Source of the DNA: Burkholderia stabilis
GTDB taxonomy: Bacteria > Pseudomonadota > Gammaproteobacteria > Burkholderiales > Burkholderiaceae
Reading direction: 5' to 3'
NCBI RefSeq assembly: GCF_001742165.1
Contig: NZ_CP016444.1
Location: 1,116,001 to 1,180,000, forward strand
DNA: 64,000 nt
This document shows positions 1 through 7,133 of the stretch, in pieces. Position 1 is the first letter of the stretch, and each line of letters begins with the position of its first letter. The notes beneath the pieces were generated by a model. The model saw only the letters and a list, made by a program, of their open reading frames with translations, made no database searches and had not been told where the DNA came from. A program made the translations under genes and the position numbers.

Positions 1-366
1 GCGCAGCAGCGCGTCGAAGCGTCGGCGCTCGACGTGCCAGCCGAAGCCGTGCGGGTTGAACAGGAAGTCGTTGTAGCCGAGCGCGTCGGCGCCCCACGAC
101 GACGCGCTGCCGCAACACGGATCGAAACCCTGCGCATCGAACGCGGGCTGCAGGCCCAGCGCCGCGAACACGAGCCGGATGTCGGGCGGCAGGCTTTCGC
201 CGAAGCGCGGCCGGCGCGCGCCCGCCTCGCGCGCGCCGCCGGAATCGTCACGGCCGGCCGCATCGATCAGCAGCACCGGCCCCGCGCCGGCTTGCATCAG
301 GGCGATCGCCGCCGCGCATCCGGCGGGGCCGGCGCCGACGATCGCGATGCCGTGACCTTGCGTCAT
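1..366 (-). CDS. LodB-like FAD-dependent oxidoreductase, 3' part outside the window
   Basis: The first 122 residues of a flavoprotein are visible; the gene continues beyond position 1. A Rossmann dinucleotide motif GAGPAG lies at residues 11-16, close to the N-terminus, followed by LLID, the usual end of beta-2. It starts 4 nt after the LodA-like gene stops. LodB flavoproteins are known to be needed for making the cysteine tryptophylquinone cofactor of LodA oxidases, and the gene order (oxidase then flavoprotein) is the classical one. Function is inferred from position plus the FAD fold; a general tryptophan-halogenase-like flavoprotein is the alternative. Confidence 0.8.
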   Translation of the reverse strand, partial: MTQGHGIAIVGAGPAGCAAAIALMQAGAGPVLLIDAAGRDDSGGAREAGARRPRFGESLPPDIRLVFAALGLQPAFDAQGFDPCCGSASSWGADALGYNDFLFNPHGFGWHVERRRFDALLR

Positions 367-369
367 CGC

Positions 370-2436
370 TCAGCCGTCGAGCGAGTTCGAGTTCATCGGC
401 CACGGCTCGATCGGCGGATCGTCGAGCTGGCTCGCCACCTCCAGATAGAGTTCGGGGCTGTAGCGCGTGTCGCCCGCGATCGCGCTGCCCTGGATCACGA
501 AGCCGATACGGTGCCAGTGCTTAACGATGTCGAGCAGGTCCTGATAGCGGCCGGCATTGCCGAGATCGTCGGTGGCGGTGCCGGGGCCGCGAATCGAGTA
601 GCGTTGCGGCCCGGGCTTGCCGTCGTGCACGTCGGCCGCCGCATGGACGGCGACCGGCCGCTGCGACGGCCACGACCAGTAGAGCGCCGTGCTGTTGGTC
701 GGATTCGGCGCCGAGTTGTGGGTCGCGCAGGCGTTGTAGTCGGTCTGCCACGGCACGGCCATGAACTTCGACACGTCGCCGGGCTCGAGCGGCGCGGAGC
801 GCAGGCCGTCCGGCCCGGGATGCAGCGGCACATAGCCGACCGTGAGGAACGGCAAGCTCGCCTGCACCGTCGAGTAGTCGAGCGCGCGCGCGCGCAGCCG
901 GAACGGCCCCGCGCCGGAGGTCTGCCAGTCCTGCTGGTAGATCGCCGGATCGCGGACGATGAAAGTCATTTCGATGCCGGGCGCGAAACGGCCGCCGAGG
1001 CAATTCACCATCACCGTGCGATCGAGCACCTCGCCCGGCCCGAGCTTCAGGCGTTCGCCACGCTCGAACTTGCCGTCGTTCCATTGCTGCAGGAAGAAAT
1101 ACTGGGTCAACGAGACGCTCATGAACGCCTTGCCGGCGTCCCCCATCGACAGCGGCATCAGCGGCGCGCCGAGGTTCGACTGCTCCGGCAGGTTCGGATT
1201 GCGCACGTAGGCGAGGCCCGTCATGATCGTCTCGCGCGGATCGTCCTGCGCGCGGATCGCGCCGACGGCATCGTGCGCGGCGATCGCCCGCGCGGGCAGG
1301 TTCGTGTTCCAGCGTTGCAGCGCGGGCGCGCGGAAGATCGGCAGCAGATGATCGTCGAACCGCGGCCGGTAATCCCGATTGAAACGGTGATCGAAGATCT
1401 CCGGCATCAGGTCCATGCGCCGCACCCAGGTGTCGAACATGTCGTCCCACAGGCTGGTCACGTTCAGCGTCTGCGGCGCATAGCCGGGATCGGTGCTGAT
1501 CACCCACGCGGGCACGACGGACGCGGTGCTGTCGTCGTCGAACACGAGCGTCGCCGAGACCGGGCCGTCCGCGGTGTCGTCGAACCAGCCGTCCGCGTTC
1601 ACGTCGCCGTATTCTCCCGGCGCGATCAGGCCGCCGATCAGCGGGAACGGCGTGCCGTCGGGCCGCAACCAGCCGCATGCGCGGCCCCACGCCGGCAGCA
1701 CAAGCAGGCGCCCCTGGTCGTCGGTGCGCAGCTCGCCGAGCGTCTCGATCATGCCGGTCGGCGTATAAAGCTGCGAGAAGCTGTCGTCGGGGAACGTCTT
1801 CGGATAATGCGGCATCGACTGGATCGTCCCGTGCTCCGCCACGTAGGTCGCGATCGTCGCCTTGTCGAACCGCACGCTGCCGTGGCTCGTGCCGCGAATC
1901 GCGCGCGGGCCCGCGTCGATCACGAGCTTCTTGAGGCGCGCGGCGTTGTCGGGGTCCTCGCCCTCGGCGGCGTTGCGCAGGTTCAGGTGGCTGGCATTCG
2001 CTTTCTCGTACACGGCGAGGCCGAGCTCGTCGTTCAGCATGTACGAGTTCGCCTTCTTGTTCGCGAGATGCACGGTCCAGACGATGTCGCGCACGGTCCT
2101 GCCGCCGATCACGCTGCCGATCGACACTTCGGTGCCGCCGCCGTTCGGGTAGCGCTCCTCGCTGCCGTCGCCGGCCGCATAGTGGTAGATGCGAAAGCGT
2201 GCCGCCTGCCGCTTCATGCGGCCGCCGCGGTCGCGCAGGTCGTCGCTCGAGATCACCTGCGATTCGGTTCCGGCCTTGATCGGCAGGCCGCCCGTCACGT
2301 TCGGGTTGCCGACGTCGACGGACGGATCGATCGGCAGGCCCGCCATCGTTTCAGGCCCGAGGTAGAACTCGTCGCTCGTGCCGACCCGCGCGATGCCGAA
2401 GGCCGGATGGATACGGAAGACGGATGACAGCGTCAT
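370..2436 (-). CDS. LodA/GoxA-like cysteine tryptophylquinone amino acid oxidase
   Basis: 688 aa, the normal size for LodA-type oxidases, which deaminate the epsilon- or alpha-amino group of an amino acid with O2, releasing H2O2 and ammonia. It begins with the family-typical opening RIHPAFGIARVG. The pattern D566-x3-C570 followed by W641 in a W-x2-IGFV context matches the spacing I remember for LodA (D512, C516, W581), so C570 and W641 are the likely cofactor residues. No signal peptide is evident. The start ATG overlaps the stop of the preceding ferritin-like gene by 4 nt, implying translational coupling. The substrate (Lys, Gly or other) cannot be read from the sequence. Confidence 0.88.
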   Translation of the reverse strand: MTLSSVFRIHPAFGIARVGTSDEFYLGPETMAGLPIDPSVDVGNPNVTGGLPIKAGTESQVISSDDLRDRGGRMKRQAARFRIYHYAAGDGSEERYPNGGGTEVSIGSVIGGRTVRDIVWTVHLANKKANSYMLNDELGLAVYEKANASHLNLRNAAEGEDPDNAARLKKLVIDAGPRAIRGTSHGSVRFDKATIATYVAEHGTIQSMPHYPKTFPDDSFSQLYTPTGMIETLGELRTDDQGRLLVLPAWGRACGWLRPDGTPFPLIGGLIAPGEYGDVNADGWFDDTADGPVSATLVFDDDSTASVVPAWVISTDPGYAPQTLNVTSLWDDMFDTWVRRMDLMPEIFDHRFNRDYRPRFDDHLLPIFRAPALQRWNTNLPARAIAAHDAVGAIRAQDDPRETIMTGLAYVRNPNLPEQSNLGAPLMPLSMGDAGKAFMSVSLTQYFFLQQWNDGKFERGERLKLGPGEVLDRTVMVNCLGGRFAPGIEMTFIVRDPAIYQQDWQTSGAGPFRLRARALDYSTVQASLPFLTVGYVPLHPGPDGLRSAPLEPGDVSKFMAVPWQTDYNACATHNSAPNPTNSTALYWSWPSQRPVAVHAAADVHDGKPGPQRYSIRGPGTATDDLGNAGRYQDLLDIVKHWHRIGFVIQGSAIAGDTRYSPELYLEVASQLDDPPIEPWPMNSNSLDG

Positions 2437-3416
2437 GCTTGCTCCTGCGAGAAACGGGGAATGGCCTGGTGCTTCCAGCAGCTCAGGATGTCGCCGCCGA
2501 GCTTCGCCATCAGGCTACCGAACGAAGGCGGCGGGGCCTCACCACGGAACATCTGGTTGAGCACGCCGAGGAAGGTCGCGAAATCGCGGATCAGGATCTG
2601 CTGAGCGTCGTGGCCGGGGCTGCCAGCCGGCGGATTCGCCTCGCCCTGGTAGGTGGCGGGCAGCACCGGCAGCTTCCGGATGAAGTCGAAGCGCTGGAAA
2701 TGCGGCGTCTTGTTGTGGAAGCCGTCGGCCGTGTTCTGGAATTCGACGGGCACGGTCTCCATGGGTTCGGTCTGCCCTTCCCCTTGTTCGACGATCACGT
2801 CGAGCAGCGTCAGCGCCTGGCGGAACCCGGCATCGCCGTCTTCCGTCACGGTGAGCCCCGGGTGGTTACGGTAGAACGGCCCGAATTCGTCGAACTGGCG
2901 GCGCCGGCCGACGACCTCGGAGCGCAGCGCGGACATGCCGTAGCGTAGCGCCACGTAGAACTCGGCGATCGAGCCGTACTCGTCGGTCGAATCGGCCACG
3001 TCGGGCTCGCGACCGGTGCACCACTCCGGATATTCGACGAGGCACATCGTGTTGATCCGCGCCGCGTCGAGCGGGCCGAGCTCCGCGCTGTACGGCGCAA
3101 ACTCGGTCGTCGGGTTCGGCTCGTCCAGAGCGAAATCGAGATGCGGCACCGCCTGCCCGCGGTACACCGGCACGGTCGCGACCGGCGAGAAGCCGTACGC
3201 GTTCGCGACGTTGGCAACCAGTTGCGCGTGCAACATTTCCTGGTAGACGGCGGCCTGGATCAGTTGCGCGGCCGGCGAGCCCTTGTCCTTGATCGAGTAG
3301 AGCACCGTCAGGTAGTACGGAATCGTCCACAGCTCGAGATCGAGCGCGTCCTGGAAGTGCGCCTGCAATGCCGGCAGGGTCCACTCGCGCGGCAACTCCA
3401 ATTTTTCTCTTTTCAC
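2433..3416 (-). CDS. Ferritin-like (VioB/iminophenylpyruvate dimer synthase-type) domain protein
   Basis: 327 aa from a GTG start. The GTG is chosen because an AAGGAG ribosome site lies 6 nt upstream and because it overlaps the preceding stop (GTGA). An open frame extends upstream to 3617 but reads as out-of-frame sequence of the neighbour. The N-terminal half has a ferritin-like carboxylate pattern: a Glu in DLELWTIPYYL and QEMLHAQL (E-x2-H), as in the ferritin-like domain found in VioB-type proteins. A di-metal centre is therefore likely. It could act with the LodA-like oxidase, for example on its imine or peroxide product; that is inference from the operon only. Confidence 0.75.
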   Translation of the reverse strand: MKREKLELPREWTLPALQAHFQDALDLELWTIPYYLTVLYSIKDKGSPAAQLIQAAVYQEMLHAQLVANVANAYGFSPVATVPVYRGQAVPHLDFALDEPNPTTEFAPYSAELGPLDAARINTMCLVEYPEWCTGREPDVADSTDEYGSIAEFYVALRYGMSALRSEVVGRRRQFDEFGPFYRNHPGLTVTEDGDAGFRQALTLLDVIVEQGEGQTEPMETVPVEFQNTADGFHNKTPHFQRFDFIRKLPVLPATYQGEANPPAGSPGHDAQQILIRDFATFLGVLNQMFRGEAPPPSFGSLMAKLGGDILSCWKHQAIPRFSQEQA

Positions 3417-4975
3417 GGTTTTCTCCTTGAACAACCAAGTTCCTTCTGATGGCCCGCACGCGCCGCCGCCGGTTTGCACGGGGCGGCCACGAGCGAGGCA
3501 GCCGCCTGCGCGTCGGCCTCGCTGAACAGGAAGCTGTAGTCGCTTGCGTAGTTCTTCGGCCTGGTGCCCCAGTCGGGCGGCACGCCGCGATTCGGCAACG
3601 TCGCGACCGTGTGGCACGCGAGACAGTTCGGTTGCGTCAGCTGACTATTCGGCGACAGCGAGTTGAGGGTCTGGAAGAAGGTTTCGAGCACCGCGTTCGC
3701 GAGCCCGCCGACGCCGTTCGGCGGCTGCGGCACGCCGGCAGTCAGCGGCGTCAGCCCCGCACCGGTGAGCGTCGTCGATGCGGACGGCCACATCACGCTG
3801 ATCAACTGGTAGTACTGCATCACCGACTGCGGATTCGCGTCGCGAATCACGCCTTGCACGTACGTGTTCAGTGCCGCGACGTCGTCGAGGATCGGCTGCA
3901 CGCGCGCGACCTGGGTCGGCAACGCGTAGTCGCACGCGTTGCCGGTGCACAGCGGAATCGTGTTGACGCGGCACTGATAGGGATCCGACGCCGGATCGCA
4001 ATGCGGGTTGTAGTAGGTGTACGGCCCCGCGCCGACCTGGCCTTGTACCGGCACGTTGTCGACCTGCTCGAACGTCGCCCACGCGAACTGCTGCGCCTTG
4101 CGCGTCTTGTGGATGATGTGCAGCCCGACGAGGCCGACCACCGCGCTCGTGCGCTTGCCGGTCGCCGGGTCGACCAGCGTGGCCGGCCGCGTCAGATAGC
4201 GCGCGTACAGCGACGGATCGGTGAGCGGCAGCCATGCGGCCTTGATCTCGATCGCGCCGACGGTGCCCGACGCGGAGCCGTCCGGCAGATGGATGCCGGT
4301 GTTGCTGACGATCTGTTGCCACTGCGCGGTCGCGTCGTAGAGTCGGTTGTTGACGATGTAGTCGTACTCCTCGACGTTCATGCGCTTCTCGTAGTAGGTC
4401 GGCATGCCGTTCTGCGCGGTGATCCATCCCTTGGAGTTGGTGAACGCCTGATAAATGTCGACGAGCGCGTCCTCGGCCGCCGCGCCGCGTACGAACGGGG
4501 CGCGGCCTGGCCTGGCGCGTGCGGCCGCCTTGCGGCTCGCGCCGTTGAATGGCAACGGCGTGGCCGCGTTCGGGCGGAATACGTTGGAACTCAGCGCGTA
4601 GGTTTCCCATACGGTCGGCGCAGGCGCCGACGGCATGCCGAACGATCGGGCCGTCACGCTCGTGTCGGGCTGGCCGTTCTGCGTGGCCGACGCCTGCCAG
4701 TTCAACGCGATGAACTGCTGCCACGCGAAGCAGTTCATGTCGTCCTGATCGGACAGGGCCGCATCGGCGGGCAGCACGGACGACACGGTCGGTGCGGTGA
4801 AGCAGGCGCTGTAGGTCGATGCCCCGTTGCGCGCCGTCGTCGCGTAGCCGTTCGCGTCGGCGGTCGCCGACGATTCTTTCGCGTGCGCGATGCCCGCCGC
4901 GAACGCCGCGCATGCGCCGAGCATCACGGCGATGCGTGCCGCCGGACGGAATGGCTGTCTCGCACGCCGCATCAT
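3413..4975 (-). CDS. Secreted protein with a C-terminal haem c attachment motif
   Basis: 520 aa. The start ATG overlaps the stop of the upstream gene (ATGA). Residues 1-32 form a signal peptide: Arg-rich start, hydrophobic core, cleavage near AGIAHA. A single CLACH haem c motif lies at 451-455, so a periplasmic mono-haem protein is likely. The central region is rich in Trp, Tyr and paired Cys and is not a domain I recognise. It may pass electrons to or from the system. The Sec-dependent export contrasts with the apparently cytosolic LodA-like partner. The 3' end overlaps the GTG start of the ferritin-like gene. Confidence 0.75.
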   Translation of the reverse strand: MMRRARQPFRPAARIAVMLGACAAFAAGIAHAKESSATADANGYATTARNGASTYSACFTAPTVSSVLPADAALSDQDDMNCFAWQQFIALNWQASATQNGQPDTSVTARSFGMPSAPAPTVWETYALSSNVFRPNAATPLPFNGASRKAAARARPGRAPFVRGAAAEDALVDIYQAFTNSKGWITAQNGMPTYYEKRMNVEEYDYIVNNRLYDATAQWQQIVSNTGIHLPDGSASGTVGAIEIKAAWLPLTDPSLYARYLTRPATLVDPATGKRTSAVVGLVGLHIIHKTRKAQQFAWATFEQVDNVPVQGQVGAGPYTYYNPHCDPASDPYQCRVNTIPLCTGNACDYALPTQVARVQPILDDVAALNTYVQGVIRDANPQSVMQYYQLISVMWPSASTTLTGAGLTPLTAGVPQPPNGVGGLANAVLETFFQTLNSLSPNSQLTQPNCLACHTVATLPNRGVPPDWGTRPKNYASDYSFLFSEADAQAAASLVAAPCKPAAARAGHQKELGCSRRKP

Positions 4976-6699
4976 TCGATCCGGAGGAAGCTCGGCGCGG
5001 CCTGGCCCGCCGCTTCCCCGGGGTTGCCGATGCGCACGCCCCGCAGGCCGGGCGCCGCGCCGGCATCGACCGTCACCTCGAGCGACAGCACCTGGTTGCT
5101 CGACGGATACGAATCCCCCGGCACCGTATAGGTGACGCCGCTGGTCAATACGGCGACGACAGCCGTCACGCCGCCGTCCGGCCCGTCGAAACTGACGGTC
5201 GGCAACTCGCCGTGCTTGCCGAGGTTCGCACCACGGCACACCAGCGTCATCGGCACCCGCGCCTGCCCGCGCTTGAGCGTCGGCGGCAGGATCACCGTGT
5301 TGCTGGCGAGCACCATCGGCTGCGCGACCGGATTCGCCGGCGCGGCGGTGCCGTAATAGGCGTTCCACAGCGACGTGTGCCACATCTGCAGCGGCTGCGG
5401 CGTCGGATTCTGCGGGTCGCCCACGCAGCCTTCGGGGTTCGGCTGCGCGCTGATCGAAATCGGCGTCGCGTTGATCTGCATGAGGAAGGTCGCCGCGACC
5501 TGCGCGGCATAGTCGATCGGCGTGCCGCCGATCGTGATGTCGCCGACGGTGAAGCCAAGCTCGCGCGGCACCTCGAACACCGCGTGCAGGATCTGGTTGC
5601 CCGGCAACGGGTTGCCGTTCATGTCGTTCAACGTCGTCGTCCCGCGCACGACCCGCCAGTAGTCCTGCGCCTTCGCGCCGGCGGGCGCATTCGACGGCAG
5701 CGCGTACTGGCTGAAGTTGGGCATCTGCATGTAGAGGCCGGGAGGATCGGCGATCGTGACTTTGTTGCACAGACCGACCACCTGGTTGACGACGAGTCCG
5801 ATATGCGGATCGCTGTTGCGGTGCGGCTGGCCGTACTGCGCGCAGCAGAGAAGCGTTTCAGGATCGCCCGAACCGCAGGTCCGCTGAATGGTGGCCGCGC
5901 CGGCGAGCCCGGCAATCTCCGTCTGCAAGGTGTTGGGCGTACTCGTCAGATGCATCGCGCCACCCGATGTCGCGGTGCGCTCCGGCCCGCGATTCCAGAT
6001 GTTCAGCGGGTCGTACGCGGGGGCGCCCGTCGACGGATCGATCACGGCCTGGCCCGTGGCGTCCTTGAGCCACAGGTCCGACGGCTGGATCGCCGGATTG
6101 TCGAGCGTCGCGCGGTACAGGTCGACGACGACGTCGGGCGCGACCCGCCACAGCGTGTACCAGTACTCCGGGTTCTCGCAGGTGAAGTCGATGCGAAGGA
6201 TCTTGCTGGTGGTCGGGTCGCGCAGCACGCTCCATTCGCAGTATTCGTCCTGCCAGCCGCGCGGGCCGTACGGGCCGTACGCCTTGACGTCCTGTTCGCC
6301 CGAGCACGGATCCGTGGTCAGGTTCGGAAAGGTCTGGCGGTCGGCCGCGCTGGACGACGGCGTCCAGCCGTAGTCCGCGAGCTGGTTGATCTGCGTGGCC
6401 GACAGCGCGCTGCCCCATTGCGTCTGGTCGTAGTACAGGATGCGGCCGGGCATCGCCGACCACTGGACCCCCTTGGTCGCCGCGTCGTCCGGAACCGCCG
6501 TGGTCAGCGGATTGAAGTAGTACGGCGTGTTCGACGAATTGCTCGCCTGCCACGGATTGCCGACGATCGCCTGCTGCGTGATTCCGTCGAGATACGTGTT
6601 CCAGAGTGCGGCGAACGCCGTCCGCGCGGCCGGATAGTCGGCGAGATCCCTGGTGGCCTGATCGGCGGGGGAACGGAAAGCGGAGAGCAGATTTGCCAT
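4972..6699 (-). CDS. Conserved protein of unknown function, first gene of the LodA-like operon
   Basis: 575 aa from ATG 6699; a GTG at 6726 in frame would add nine residues, but a GAGG ribosome site sits just before the ATG. No signal peptide or membrane span is evident. The protein is rich in Trp, Tyr, Asn and Cys. Its last ~110 residues look beta-rich (alternating Val/Thr segments), like an Ig/IPT-type module. I do not recognise the family. It is the promoter-proximal gene after the sigma-54 promoter and is translationally coupled to the haem c protein gene, so it is probably part of the same assembly. Confidence 0.7.
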   Translation of the reverse strand: MANLLSAFRSPADQATRDLADYPAARTAFAALWNTYLDGITQQAIVGNPWQASNSSNTPYYFNPLTTAVPDDAATKGVQWSAMPGRILYYDQTQWGSALSATQINQLADYGWTPSSSAADRQTFPNLTTDPCSGEQDVKAYGPYGPRGWQDEYCEWSVLRDPTTSKILRIDFTCENPEYWYTLWRVAPDVVVDLYRATLDNPAIQPSDLWLKDATGQAVIDPSTGAPAYDPLNIWNRGPERTATSGGAMHLTSTPNTLQTEIAGLAGAATIQRTCGSGDPETLLCCAQYGQPHRNSDPHIGLVVNQVVGLCNKVTIADPPGLYMQMPNFSQYALPSNAPAGAKAQDYWRVVRGTTTLNDMNGNPLPGNQILHAVFEVPRELGFTVGDITIGGTPIDYAAQVAATFLMQINATPISISAQPNPEGCVGDPQNPTPQPLQMWHTSLWNAYYGTAAPANPVAQPMVLASNTVILPPTLKRGQARVPMTLVCRGANLGKHGELPTVSFDGPDGGVTAVVAVLTSGVTYTVPGDSYPSSNQVLSLEVTVDAGAAPGLRGVRIGNPGEAAGQAAPSFLRIE

Positions 6700-6796
6700 A
6701 TCGACCTCGTCTCGGAAGGGGAGCACGGGCGCCGGCAGCGCATGTCGTGCACGGCCGGGCGCGACGTCGGCGACCCCGACGCACGGCGTGTCTCTT

Positions 6797-6815
6797 TAGC
6801 GAATCCCGTGCCAGT
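6797..6815 (-). promoter_or_regulatory. Sigma-54 (RpoN) promoter, -24/-12 type
   Basis: On the minus strand the sequence reads CTGGCACGGGATTCGCTA. Compared with the RpoN consensus TGGCACG-N4-TTGC, only one base differs (TCGC for TTGC), and the spacing between the invariant GG and GC is exactly 12 nt. Transcription would start about 85-90 nt before the ATG at 6699. The adjacent gene encodes an activator with the GAFTGA loop that contacts sigma-54, which supports the call. Confidence 0.82.
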
Positions 6816-7083
6816 CGCCCACTGCCCCGCCCGGCGGCCGTTCTCGACGAGCGGGGTGAGCACGGCGCCCAGGCGCCGGACGTCGGCGTCCGGCGAAGCG
6901 ACGCGGAATGGACGAATTCGTCCGCTCGAGCGCAGGGATACAACGGGATCTCGTCTCGTTCGCGCAGCGGCGGAATGCGCGCCTGTGTGCGACGCGTCGC
7001 TTTGCAGGACGTGTCGAGAACTTCGCGCGTCCCGGCGGGCGCGCAAAGTAACGGGGCCGCGCAGCAGGCGGCCCTGTTCGTCG

Positions 7084-7097
7084 CGGCAAATTTGCCG
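7084..7097. promoter_or_regulatory. Perfect palindrome, candidate activator (UAS) site
   Basis: CGGCAAATTTGCCG is a perfect 14-bp palindrome about 270-285 bp upstream of the -24/-12 promoter and just downstream of the activator's stop codon. Fis-type HTH activators of sigma-54 bind such dyads. The distance is at the long end for enhancers, and binding is inferred only. Confidence 0.4.
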
Positions 7098-7133
7098 ACA
7101 TTCGCGGGTATTGGAGCGAACGCCCCGGATCGG

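Larger units (their letters stand above)
6700..7133. promoter_or_regulatory. Upstream control region of the LodA-like operon
   Basis: 434 bp between the AAA+ activator gene and the operon. It contains no convincing gene. It holds the -24/-12 promoter at 6797-6815 and a perfect 14-bp palindrome at 7084-7097, listed separately. A second short dyad, CGACGCGTCG, lies near 6988-6997. This is the layout of an enhancer-dependent promoter. Confidence 0.6.

Noticed and set aside
34..2427. 797-residue open frame on the plus strand opposite the LodA-like gene
   Set aside because: Arg/His/Ala-rich antisense translation of a GC3-rich gene; no ribosome site or family motif, while the minus strand gives a complete LodA-like protein.
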